Positions 1 through 5,521 are shown, counted from the first letter of the stretch. The stretch: 5,786 nucleotides of DNA from Rhodospirillaceae bacterium (GCA_018699755.1 JABIRQ010000181.1:1-5786), one strand, 5' to 3'. The notes: generated by a model not told the origin, from the letters alone. Program-made: numbers and translations.

Positions 1-819
1 CGCCAGCACGATGCCGCGCCGCGCCCCGAAGCGCCGTTTCGTGCCGCCGTCCTCAGCCCCGGACGCGACCACCACGCCCGCCACGCCGCCGGTCTCCGGG
101 TCCGTCTCCAGCTCGACTGCCCGCGCGTCCAGTTCGATGCGGCAGCCATGGGCCAGGCAGCCTGCCGTCAGCCCGGCGATCAGGGCGGTGCCCTGGCCCC
201 TCCGCCCCGTGATCCAGCGCCACAACAGGCGCGGGCCGAGGGCGAACACCGCCTTGAAGGGGTGGTGATAGGTGCCGGCCAGGGTCATCTCGATATAGGT
301 GAAGATATGAAAGATTGGCGTCGGCCGGATGCGCCGGGCGAAGCGGCCGGCCACGCGCTTTCGCAACGGCTCGATCGACAGATTCCGGCCGCCGGTCTTG
401 CCGCCCGGTTTTTCGGCCAGGGGGTCGACCTCGCCGGTCGGGCGGAAGCGCAGGGGCGTTTCGGCTTCGAGGAATTCGAGCATGCGCGGCGCGGCGGCGA
501 CATAGGCTCGCCACAGGGCGTCCTCCTCCTCCGCCCAGCCCTCGGGCGAGGCGGCGCGGAGATAGGCCAGGGCGTCCGCTTCGCTGTCCTCGAGGCCGGC
601 CGCGCGCATATGGTGGTTGGCGGGAACCCATGTGCTCGCCCCGGACATGGCGCTGGTTCCGCCCAGCCAGGGGCTCTTCTCCAACACGACGACGTCGAGG
701 CCGCCGGCCGCCGCGGTCAGGGCCGCCGCCATCGCCGCCGCGCCCGAGCCGACGACCAGCACGTCGGCCCATTCGATATCTTGTGCGATGGCGGTATCTT
801 GTGCGGCGGCTGGACCCAT
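1..819 (-). CDS. FAD-dependent oxidoreductase, fumarate reductase/3-ketosteroid dehydrogenase type (N-terminal 273 codons, runs off left edge)
   Basis: This is the amino-terminal part of a flavoprotein of the FAD-binding-2 superfamily; the reading frame is still open at base 1. The translation has a Rossmann FAD site at residues 19-29 (DVLVVGSGAAA), the acidic residue ending strand beta-2 at E46 (VVVLEKS), and a GGTSAMSG segment at 52-59 followed by TWVPANHHM. That order is typical of 3-ketosteroid delta-1-dehydrogenases and related dehydrogenases. The last visible residues (RGIVLA) match the start of the usual VLA-x-GG segment, so the catalytic half lies outside the window. I prefer the ATG at 817-819 because GGTGA (827-831) lies 7 nt upstream. 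An in-frame ATG at 835-837 would add six residues but has no ribosome binding site. The gene is divergent from the SDR gene at 938. The substrate cannot be read from this fragment; steroid or other cyclic-ketone dehydrogenation is only a possibility. Confidence 0.85.
   Translation of the reverse strand, partial: MGPAAAQDTAIAQDIEWADVLVVGSGAAAMAAALTAAAGGLDVVVLEKSPWLGGTSAMSGASTWVPANHHMRAAGLEDSEADALAYLRAASPEGWAEEEDALWRAYVAAAPRMLEFLEAETPLRFRPTGEVDPLAEKPGGKTGGRNLSIEPLRKRVAGRFARRIRPTPIFHIFTYIEMTLAGTYHHPFKAVFALGPRLLWRWITGRRGQGTALIAGLTAGCLAHGCRIELDARAVELETDPETGGVAGVVVASGAEDGGTKRRFGARRGIVLA
777..805. repeat. Short direct repeat, two copies of TATCTTGTGCG, period 18 bp
   Basis: The 11-mer occurs at 777-787 and again at 795-805. 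It lies inside the first codons of the flavoprotein gene, so the protein carries a six-residue near-repeat (AAAQDT then AIAQDI) just before its Rossmann strand. The period of 18 bp keeps the frame, consistent with a small in-frame duplication in a poorly constrained N-terminus. Confidence 0.7.
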
Positions 820-822
820 GAC

Positions 823-853
823 CGTTTCACCCTGCATGGCGTTCGGTGAAACG
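823..853. promoter_or_regulatory. Inverted repeat CGTTTCACC-N13-GGTGAAACG at the flavoprotein start
   Basis: Two perfect 9-bp arms (823-831 and 845-853) flank a 13-bp spacer, with arm centres 22 bp apart, about two helical turns. This geometry suits a dimeric regulator. In the minus-strand transcript the same arms would form a 9-bp stem ending three bases before the ATG at 819, and the stem includes the GGTGA ribosome binding site. Whether it acts as a DNA operator, an RNA hairpin or both cannot be told from sequence. Confidence 0.5.
827..831 (-). promoter_or_regulatory. Ribosome binding site deciding the flavoprotein start
   Basis: Read on the minus strand, the bases are GGTGA, complementary to the extended anti-Shine-Dalgarno sequence, with a 7-nt spacer to the ATG at 817-819. 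The upstream in-frame ATG at 835-837 has no comparable site. The motif lies entirely inside one arm of the inverted repeat at 823-853, so it could be masked in the transcript. Confidence 0.5.
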
Positions 854-875
854 CTCGCGTATTGTTCCGACCCTG

Positions 876-887
876 TCAATCGATTGA
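876..887. promoter_or_regulatory. Perfect 12-bp palindrome TCAATCGATTGA, LacI-type operator candidate
   Basis: The site is fully symmetric and contains AATCGATT (878-885), which fits the AANCGNTT core shared by many LacI/GalR-family operators. It overlaps the minus-strand TTGACA hexamer at 874-879, where a bound repressor would block the flavoprotein promoter. The match to the core is seen; the identity of the binding protein is inferred. Confidence 0.45.
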
Positions 888-888
888 A

Positions 889-901
889 ATAACGGCGTTA
901 T
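889..901. promoter_or_regulatory. 13-bp palindrome ATAACG-G-CGTTAT
   Basis: Six-base perfect arms (889-894 and 896-901) flank one central base. It starts one base after the TCAATCGATTGA palindrome and 37 bases before the SDR start codon, so it is well placed to affect SDR transcription. I cannot assign it to a regulator family. Confidence 0.4.
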
Positions 902-924
902 CGCCCGCACCCGAAACGGGCCGG

Positions 925-930
925 AAGGAG
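925..930 (+). promoter_or_regulatory. Ribosome binding site of the SDR gene
   Basis: AAGGAG lies 7 nt before the ATG at 938, a strong Shine-Dalgarno match at ideal spacing. It fixes the SDR start. Confidence 0.85.
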
Positions 931-937
931 TTGAGAC

Positions 938-1720
938 ATGAGCAAGCGCTTTGCCGACAAGGTCGCCGTGGTCACCGGCGGGGCGACGGGAATCGGCCTG
1001 GCGACGGCGCGCGCCTTCGCCGCCGAGGGGGCCAAGGTCGTGCTCTCCTCGCGCACCGCCAAGACCGGCGAGGCGGCGGCGGCCGAGATCGTCGCCGCCG
1101 GCCACACCGCGCATTTCATCGCGACCGACGTGTCCGACGCCGCCGCCGTCGAACGTCTGATGGCCGCGACCGAAGAGATGTATGGCGGCATCGACATCCT
1201 GTTCGCCAATGCCGGGGTGCCGGCCCGGGGATCGGAGGGCGGGGTCGTTCTGGGCGAGGTGCGGGACGAGGTCTTCGACGAGGCCTTCGCCATCAACGTC
1301 CGGGGCATCTGGCTTTGCCTCAAGCATGCCGTGCCCGCCATGCGGCGGCGCGGCGGCGGGGTTATCGTCAACATGTCCTCGACCATGGGCTTGGTCGGCC
1401 AAGCCAAGAACGGCGTCTATTCGGCGACCAAGCATGCCGTGATGGGCCTGACCAAGTCCGCCGCCCTGGAATACGGGCCCGAGAATATCCGGGTCAACGC
1501 GGTTTGCCCCGGCGCCATCGAGACGGCCTTCGTCGCGCCCTTCAAGGTCGGCTACACGGAAGAGGAATGGAACGCCCGGATCCGCGAGAAATATCCCGCG
1601 GCCCACCGCGTCGGCCGCCCGGAAGAGGTCGCCGATGTCGTCCTCTGGCTGGCCTCGGACGAATCCTCCTTCGTCCACGGTGTCGGCGTGCCGATCGACG
1701 GCGGCTTCATCGTTCACTAG
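938..1720 (+). CDS. Classical SDR family NAD(P)-dependent oxidoreductase, 260 aa
   Basis: This is a complete classical short-chain dehydrogenase/reductase of the usual length, expected to interconvert an alcohol and a ketone in the cytoplasm with NAD(P)(H). Visible motifs are the cofactor loop TGGATGIG (13-20), D64-V65 at the adenine pocket, NAG (91-93), catalytic N120, S148, and Y161-x3-K165 (YSATK), followed by a PG motif at 191-192. Strand beta-2 ends in SSR (37-39) without the Asp that usually marks NAD preference, so NADP(H) is slightly favoured; this is inference. The C-terminus has the common G-x-x-x-x-IDGG ending. The start is set by AAGGAG 7 nt upstream. The gene is divergent from the flavoprotein and convergent with the EamA exporter. 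Its substrate is unknown. Pairing with a ketosteroid-dehydrogenase-like flavoprotein suggests cyclic alcohol/ketone metabolism, but many SDRs of this type are unassigned. Confidence 0.95.
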   Translation: MSKRFADKVAVVTGGATGIGLATARAFAAEGAKVVLSSRTAKTGEAAAAEIVAAGHTAHFIATDVSDAAAVERLMAATEEMYGGIDILFANAGVPARGSEGGVVLGEVRDEVFDEAFAINVRGIWLCLKHAVPAMRRRGGGVIVNMSSTMGLVGQAKNGVYSATKHAVMGLTKSAALEYGPENIRVNAVCPGAIETAFVAPFKVGYTEEEWNARIREKYPAAHRVGRPEEVADVVLWLASDESSFVHGVGVPIDGGFIVH

Positions 1721-1749
1721 ACGCCCAGTCCGGAGACGCCTAGTCCGGC
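1720..1749. repeat. 15-bp tandem duplication just after the SDR stop codon
   Basis: GACGCCCAGTCCGG (1720-1733) is repeated as GACGCCTAGTCCGG (1735-1748), with one mismatch over 14 bases and a period of 15. The first copy begins at the last base of the SDR TAG stop. The unit fills most of the 42-bp gap between the convergent SDR and EamA genes. No stable terminator hairpin with a U-run is visible in this gap; only a 4-bp-stem inverted repeat (CGGT/ACCG, 1760-1769) is present. Confidence 0.75.
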
Positions 1750-1762
1750 ACGGCTCTCGCGG

Positions 1763-2713
1763 TCAACCGGCGGGCGTGTCGTTCGGCGCCTTTTTCGAAG
1801 ACGGCGCCGAGACGAGCAGTCCCGCCGCCACGATCAGGATCATCCCGCCGATGGTCGAGAGGTCGGGCGTTTCGGCAAAGAACACGAAACCCCACAGGGT
1901 CGCCGAAACGACATAGCCGTAATCGAAGGTGGCGATGATCGGCGGCGGCGCGATCTGATAGGCGCGCGCCGCGCCGACGAAAAAGGCGACCGAGAGTGCG
2001 GCGATCAATGCCATCAGACCCCATTCCCGCAACCCCATCGGCGCCCAAGCGCCGAACAGGAAGGGGAACGCCGCCTTTGTCTCGGCGCCCAGGCCGATGA
2101 GAGCGAGCGCGGCCGTGGCGATCAGGCCGGTCGCGAGAAATGAGCCGTGCAGGCCGAGGACCAGGATCAGCGGCGATTCGGCCCGGCACTTGCTCCGGGT
2201 GAGAACCATGGCACAGGCGTAGAAGGCGGCGCCCAGCAGCGGCAGCAGGGTAAACCAGGAAAAGGCGTCGCTGCCGGGCTTCAAGATCGCGATCACGCCG
2301 AGAAAGCCCAGCAGGACACCAGCCCATTGGCGCCGGCCGACCGGTTCGCCGATCAGCGCCGCGGCGAGCAATGCGGTCATGATCGGGTTGGTGTAGATGG
2401 CGACCGCCGCCACGGACAGGCTGAGCACGGGAAGCGAGGCGTAGAAGGCGATCCAGGTGAGGACAAGGAGGAGGCTGCGGACAAGGGCCCAGATCGGCGC
2501 GCGCGGCTTGAGGCCGACACCCGCCGCGCGCACGAGGGCGATCATGATCGGAATGGCGACCAGCGAGCGGGCGACGAAGATCTGCCACAGGGTCAGGTCC
2601 GCGCTGACGAGCTTCACCACGGCATCCGCGAAGGCCATGATCAGCACCGACCCCAGGATGATGACGATGCCTAGGGCCGTTCGGTCGGGCCTCGCTTCTT
2701 CGCCGGACGCCAT
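1763..2713 (-). CDS. EamA/DMT-superfamily transporter, 316 aa, ten predicted membrane helices
   Basis: This is an inner-membrane protein of the drug/metabolite transporter superfamily with two EamA repeats (about residues 13-145 and 151-303). Hydrophobic segments fall near 13-33, 40-62, 74-94, 98-120, 127-144, 151-171, 182-206, 230-249, 255-280 and 285-303, the ten-helix pattern of the family. The first repeat ends with the familiar IGEP followed by GRRQWAGVLLGFLGV (121-140); the second ends with FFAETPDLSTIGG (278-290). The short polar tails fit this family. The substrate cannot be predicted; relatives export amino acids, nucleosides or other small metabolites. The ATG at 2711-2713 is supported by AGGA (2720-2723) 6-7 nt upstream. 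The gene is convergent with the SDR gene and 156 bp downstream of yraN on the same strand, so it probably has its own promoter. Confidence 0.92.
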   Translation of the reverse strand: MASGEEARPDRTALGIVIILGSVLIMAFADAVVKLVSADLTLWQIFVARSLVAIPIMIALVRAAGVGLKPRAPIWALVRSLLLVLTWIAFYASLPVLSLSVAAVAIYTNPIMTALLAAALIGEPVGRRQWAGVLLGFLGVIAILKPGSDAFSWFTLLPLLGAAFYACAMVLTRSKCRAESPLILVLGLHGSFLATGLIATAALALIGLGAETKAAFPFLFGAWAPMGLREWGLMALIAALSVAFFVGAARAYQIAPPPIIATFDYGYVVSATLWGFVFFAETPDLSTIGGMILIVAAGLLVSAPSSKKAPNDTPAG

Positions 2714-2869
2714 CGCCTATCCTACCGGGCTGTCCTCCCGGACCTTCCTTGGGACGCTCTTGTCGGCTGCAACCGCAATGGGCCGCGCGCGGTCCCAGGC
2801 CGGTTGGTTGCGCTCGGGTCGAGTTTGCCGGAAGCTCGGTTGCGAAAGCGATTCATATTTCAACGCGGC
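2714..2869. other. 156-bp gap between yraN and the EamA gene with no supported gene
   Basis: No frame here shows a recognisable protein. A plus-strand frame stays open but gives low-complexity residues unlike any family I know. The part nearest yraN is AT-rich; on the minus strand it reads GTTGAAATATGAATCG, with a TTGAAA hexamer but no clear partner -10 box. The rest is GC-rich. It presumably holds the EamA promoter and the end of the rsmI-yraN transcript. Confidence 0.5.
2720..2723 (-). promoter_or_regulatory. Ribosome binding site of the EamA gene
   Basis: On the minus strand AGGA precedes the ATG at 2713 by 6 nt, inside GTAGGATAGG. It supports the chosen start. Confidence 0.6.
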
Positions 2870-2879
2870 CTAAGGCCGC
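2865..2879 (-). terminator. Hairpin over the yraN stop codon, possible weak terminator
   Basis: GCGGCCT-A-AGGCCGC is a perfect 7-bp-arm inverted repeat that includes the yraN TAG stop (2870-2872). In the minus-strand RNA it would form a tight GC stem with a small loop. It is followed by GUUGAAAUAU rather than a U-run, so intrinsic termination would be weak; it may instead protect the 3' end. Confidence 0.3.
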
Positions 2880-3229
2880 CAGGCGTCGCGCAGGTGGCGC
2901 GGCGGGCGGCCGGGCGCGACCAGCATAGCGTCGAAGCGCAGGTCCAACCCGGCCAGGGCCGGGCGCTGCTGCAGCAACTGTTCGGTCGCACGCAGGATGC
3001 GGCGGCGCTGGCGCGGGCCGATCGCCTCGGCCGCGGCGGCCAGGTCGGACCGGGCCTTGACCTCGATCACCGCCAGGGTGCGGCCGCGCCGGGCGACGAT
3101 GTCGATCTCGCCCACCGGGGTCCGGTAGCCACGCGCCAGGATGCGGTAGCCGCGCAGGGCCAGGCTGGCGACGCACAGGGCCTCTGCCGTCCGGCCCAGC
3201 CGATAGGCGCGGCGGCGGCCCTCGCTCAC
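2870..3229 (-). CDS. yraN: YraN/UPF0102 family protein, putative PD-(D/E)XK-type nuclease fold, 119 aa
   Basis: This is a small cytoplasmic protein of the YraN (UPF0102) family, whose cellular function is not firmly known. The length is normal for the family. The nuclease-like signature is intact: E16 in the first helix (GRTAEAL), D43 in GEIDIVA (40-46), and E56-V57-K58 in VIEVKAR (54-60), the arrangement of PD-(D/E)XK endonuclease cores. Later helices follow the family pattern (RQRRRILRATEQLL at 73-86, then DLRFDAMLV at 96-104). I chose the GTG at 3227-3229 because it overlaps the rsmI TGA as GTGA, a classic translational-coupling junction, and because the family begins just before the RRRAYRLG segment. 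Longer open sequence upstream in this frame lies inside rsmI and is not real. In many alphaproteobacteria, as I recall, gshB follows yraN; here an EamA exporter follows after a gap. Confidence 0.9.
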   Translation of the reverse strand: MSEGRRRAYRLGRTAEALCVASLALRGYRILARGYRTPVGEIDIVARRGRTLAVIEVKARSDLAAAAEAIGPRQRRRILRATEQLLQQRPALAGLDLRFDAMLVAPGRPPRHLRDAWRP

Positions 3230-4137
3230 GGCCCCGAATCTTCCCCGGACTCTTCCCTGGCCCCGTCCTCGCCGCCCGAGAGGGCGAGGGCCCGCCGGTA
3301 GACCGCGCGCCGGGGCAGCCCGTTTTCGGCGGCGACCCGCGCCACGGCGTCGCGCAGGCTGGACTCTTCCAACGCCTCGCGCAGCCTCGCGTCGAGAACC
3401 GTCGGGTCCTCTTCGACGGCGGCGGCGCGGTCGGGCGGACCGATCACGAGGACGATCTCGCCCTTGGGCGCGCCGGTCTCGGCGTAATGGGCCGCCAATT
3501 CGTCCAATCCGCCGCGCCGGACCTCCTCGTGCAGTTTGGTTAGCTCCCGGCAGACCGCCGCCGGTCTCGGGCCCAGGACATCGCGCAGGTCCGCCAGGGC
3601 GGCGGCCAGGCGGCGCGCCGATTCGAACAGGACGAGGGTCGCCGGCACCGCCGCCAGTTCGGCAAGGAAGCGCCGCCGGGCGACCGGCTTCGGGGGAGCG
3701 AACCCGGCGAAGAGGAAACGGTCGGTCGGCAGGCCGGCGGCGGCCAGGGCGGTGGTCACGGCGGAAGGGCCGGGAATCGCCGTCACCGGGATGCCGGCCT
3801 CGCGCGCTTCGAGCACCAGCCGGTAGCCGGGATCGGAGATCAGCGGCGTGCCCGCGTCGGAGACCAGGGCCAGGCGTCCGCCCTCCGCCATCAGGCGCAG
3901 CAGTGCGGGCCGCGCGCGTTCGGCATTGTGTTCGTGATAGGGGGTCAGCGGCGTTTCGATGGCATGGGCCCGGCACAGGCGCGCGGTCATGCGGGTGTCT
4001 TCGCAGGCGATGCGGTCGGCTTCGCGCAGGGTTGCGATGGCGCGCGCCGAGATATCGCCCAGATTGCCGATCGGCGTGGCGACGACGGCCAAGCCTTCCC
4101 AGCGTTTACTTCGGCGAACCGGGTCACTAGTTTCCAA
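3226..4137 (-). CDS. rsmI: 16S rRNA (cytidine-2'-O)-methyltransferase RsmI, 303 aa, TTG start
   Basis: RsmI transfers a methyl group from S-adenosylmethionine to the 2'-OH of C1402 of 16S rRNA in the decoding centre of the small subunit. The tetrapyrrole-methylase fold is evident: VVATPIGNLGD (18-28), ACEDTRMT (44-51), HEHNAER (68-74), LVSDAGTPLISDPGYRLV (91-108), IPGPSAVTTALAAAGLP (121-137), FAGFAPPK (143-150), FESARRL (171-177) and KGEIVLVIG (225-233). A C-terminal helical segment (248-285) matches the small RsmI-specific helical domain, and an acidic Gly/Glu/Asp tail (288-303) ends the protein. No ATG or GTG lies near the first conserved strand. The TTG at 4135-4137, with GAGG 8 nt upstream, leaves 15 residues before it, close to the E. 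coli protein. Extending to an ATG further upstream would cross the divergent lipoprotein gene. The stop overlaps the yraN start (GTGA). Confidence 0.94.
   Translation of the reverse strand: METSDPVRRSKRWEGLAVVATPIGNLGDISARAIATLREADRIACEDTRMTARLCRAHAIETPLTPYHEHNAERARPALLRLMAEGGRLALVSDAGTPLISDPGYRLVLEAREAGIPVTAIPGPSAVTTALAAAGLPTDRFLFAGFAPPKPVARRRFLAELAAVPATLVLFESARRLAAALADLRDVLGPRPAAVCRELTKLHEEVRRGGLDELAAHYAETGAPKGEIVLVIGPPDRAAAVEEDPTVLDARLREALEESSLRDAVARVAAENGLPRRAVYRRALALSGGEDGAREESGEDSGP
4105..4133 (+). promoter_or_regulatory. Candidate promoter of the lipoprotein gene, inside the rsmI 5' codons
   Basis: TTTACT (4105-4110) and TAGTTT (4128-4133) are separated by exactly 17 bp and stand out as AT-rich in a GC-rich region. 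Transcription from it would begin near 4140, about 23 bp before the ATG at 4163. Match quality is only moderate, 4 of 6 for -35 and 3 of 6 for -10. With the divergent starts only 25 bp apart, the promoter must overlap the neighbouring gene somewhere. Confidence 0.3.
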
Positions 4138-4158
4138 GCGATTGTCCTCGCCCGTTCC

Positions 4159-4162
4159 GGAG
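4159..4162 (+). promoter_or_regulatory. Shine-Dalgarno-like GGAG touching the lipoprotein ATG
   Basis: GGAG ends directly before the ATG at 4163-4165, too close for normal use with it. It lies 9 nt before an in-frame TTG at 4172-4174, which could be the true start and would shorten the signal peptide by three residues. Confidence 0.35.
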
Positions 4163-5521
4163 ATGCGAACCTTGGACCGTCTTGCGACCCGGAAGTCCGG
4201 CACCCGCGCCGTCGCGCCGTTCTTGGCGTCGATCGGGCTCGCCTTCGGCGCGGCCTTGCTGCTCGCCGCCTGCATGCCCAAGCCCAAGGTAGCCGAGCCG
4301 GTGGAGGAGGTCCAAGAGGAGCCGGCGCCGGTCGCCGAGGCGCTGGCCTTCCCCGCGCAGCCGATCTCCCGCGCGACGGTCGAGCCTGGCCGCGTGCGGG
4401 TCGCCCTGCTGGTCCCCCTGTCCGGCCGCCATGGCGGTCTCGGCGCGGATTTGCTCGACGCGGCCCAGATGGCCCTCTTCGAGGTCACCGGCCCCGGATT
4501 CGAACTCGTCCCACGCGACACGGGCGGTACGCCCGACGGCGCGGCGGAAGCCGCGCGCAGCGCCTTGCAAGACGGCGCCCAGATTATCGTGGGCCCGCTG
4601 TTTTCCTCCTCGGTGACGGCCGCCGCCGGCCTGGCCCGGCCGATCGGCGTGCCGATCGTCGGCTTTTCGACCGACCGCACGGTCGCCGGCGACGGGGTCT
4701 ATCTCATGGGATTCCTGCCCGGGGATCAGGTGCGCCGGGTGGTGTCCTTCGCCCGCATCCAGGGGATGGAGCGGTTCGCCGCCCTCGCCCCGGCGACCCC
4801 CTACGGCTATGCCGTGACCGAGGCGCTGGAGCGCGCGGCGGCGGAGAACCAGGCCTTCGTGACTCATACGGCCTATTACACGCCCGGCGAGGATGCGACC
4901 CAGATCGTGCGCGATTTCGCCAGCTACGATTCCCGACGGGCCACCCTGGCATCCGAAAAGGCGCGGGTCGCGGGCCGGACGGACGACGCCTCCAAGGCGG
5001 CCTTGCAGCGGCTCGAAGGCAGCGACACTTACGGCGAACTGCCCTTCCAGGCGGTGATGCTGCCGGACGGCGGCGCCAGTCTTCTGGCGACCGCGCCCCT
5101 GCTGCCCTATTTCGACATCGACCCCGGCGTCGTGCGCTATCTCGGCACGGGCCAGTGGGACGACCCCCGGATCGGCTTGGAGCCGGCCTTGATCGGCGGC
5201 TGGTTCGCCGCCCCGGACCCCCAGCGGCGCCAAGCCTTCGAGGCGCGCTTCGAGCTGCTCTTCGGGCGCCGCCCGGTGCGCCTGGCGACCCTGGCCTATG
5301 ACGCGGTGGCCCTGGCCGCGGTCATGGCGGGGGACGGCGAACGACCCGATTTCAGCCGCGCCGCGCTGGGCGCGGAAAGCGGCTATGCTGGCCTCGACGG
5401 CATCTTCCGCTTCCGCCCCGACGGCACGGCCGAACGGGGCCTCGCCGTGCTCGAAGTCCAGCGCGACGGCTTGCGGGTCATCGATCCCGCGCCGGCGACT
5501 TTCGAGCCCGCGATCAACTAG
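4163..5521 (+). CDS. Penicillin-binding protein activator, LpoA/LppC-type lipoprotein with periplasmic-binding-protein fold, 452 aa
   Basis: This is an envelope lipoprotein. A basic N-region and hydrophobic core end in a lipobox LLAAC (33-37), so cleavage and lipidation at C37 are expected. A Pro/Glu/Ala-rich linker (41-68) follows. The rest is a type-I periplasmic-binding-protein fold: VRVALLVPLSG (78-88), GAQIIVGPLFSSSV (138-151), IGVPIVGFSTDR (161-172), YGYAVTEAL (214-222), FQAVMLPDGG (295-304), YLGTGQWDDP (326-335), LATLAYDAVALAA (374-386) and GLDGIFRFRPDG (410-421). This matches the C-terminal domain of E. coli LpoA, which stimulates PBP1A. The E. coli protein is much longer and has an N-terminal TPR-like domain that is absent here, so activation of a penicillin-binding protein is family-based inference. 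The start is ATG 4163 or TTG 4172. The gene is divergent from rsmI and shares a CTAG stop overlap with hemW. Confidence 0.9.
   Translation: MRTLDRLATRKSGTRAVAPFLASIGLAFGAALLLAACMPKPKVAEPVEEVQEEPAPVAEALAFPAQPISRATVEPGRVRVALLVPLSGRHGGLGADLLDAAQMALFEVTGPGFELVPRDTGGTPDGAAEAARSALQDGAQIIVGPLFSSSVTAAAGLARPIGVPIVGFSTDRTVAGDGVYLMGFLPGDQVRRVVSFARIQGMERFAALAPATPYGYAVTEALERAAAENQAFVTHTAYYTPGEDATQIVRDFASYDSRRATLASEKARVAGRTDDASKAALQRLEGSDTYGELPFQAVMLPDGGASLLATAPLLPYFDIDPGVVRYLGTGQWDDPRIGLEPALIGGWFAAPDPQRRQAFEARFELLFGRRPVRLATLAYDAVALAAVMAGDGERPDFSRAALGAESGYAGLDGIFRFRPDGTAERGLAVLEVQRDGLRVIDPAPATFEPAIN

Larger units (their letters stand above)
820..937. promoter_or_regulatory. Divergent promoter region between flavoprotein and SDR genes
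   Basis: These 118 bp separate two divergent start codons and hold the most AT-rich stretch of the left half (about 855-901). On the minus strand a perfect TTGACA (874-879) could be the -35 box for the flavoprotein gene, but no good -10 box is seen 16-18 bp further on. On the plus strand, CTGTCA (873-878) with 17-bp spacing to CGTTAT (896-901) is a weak candidate for the SDR gene. Three symmetric elements, listed separately, overlap these boxes. Bidirectional control by one regulator is inferred; no regulator gene lies in the window. Confidence 0.5.

Noticed and set aside
820..837. Flavoprotein start at the upstream ATG (835-837)
   Set aside because: No ribosome binding site precedes it, whereas the ATG at 817-819 has GGTGA at 7 nt. 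It cannot be fully excluded.
827..1717. Long open frame antisense to the SDR gene (296 codons, minus strand)
   Set aside because: Its product has no recognisable family, and it is fully opposite a complete SDR with all catalytic motifs. Long antisense frames are expected in GC-rich coding DNA.
1740..2588. Second minus-strand frame over the EamA gene (282 codons)
   Set aside because: Arg/Pro-rich product without membrane segments; the overlapping EamA frame has ten clear hydrophobic helices.
4141..4169. Minus-strand promoter TTCGCA-N17-GACAAT for rsmI
   Set aside because: Boxes and spacing are acceptable, but transcription would start at about 4134, inside or just past the TTG start, which would need a leaderless or shorter rsmI product.
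3226..4680. Longer rsmI start at the ATG at 4680
   Set aside because: The extra 180 residues would cross the divergent lipoprotein gene and are low-complexity. RsmI homologues begin shortly before the VVATPIGN strand.
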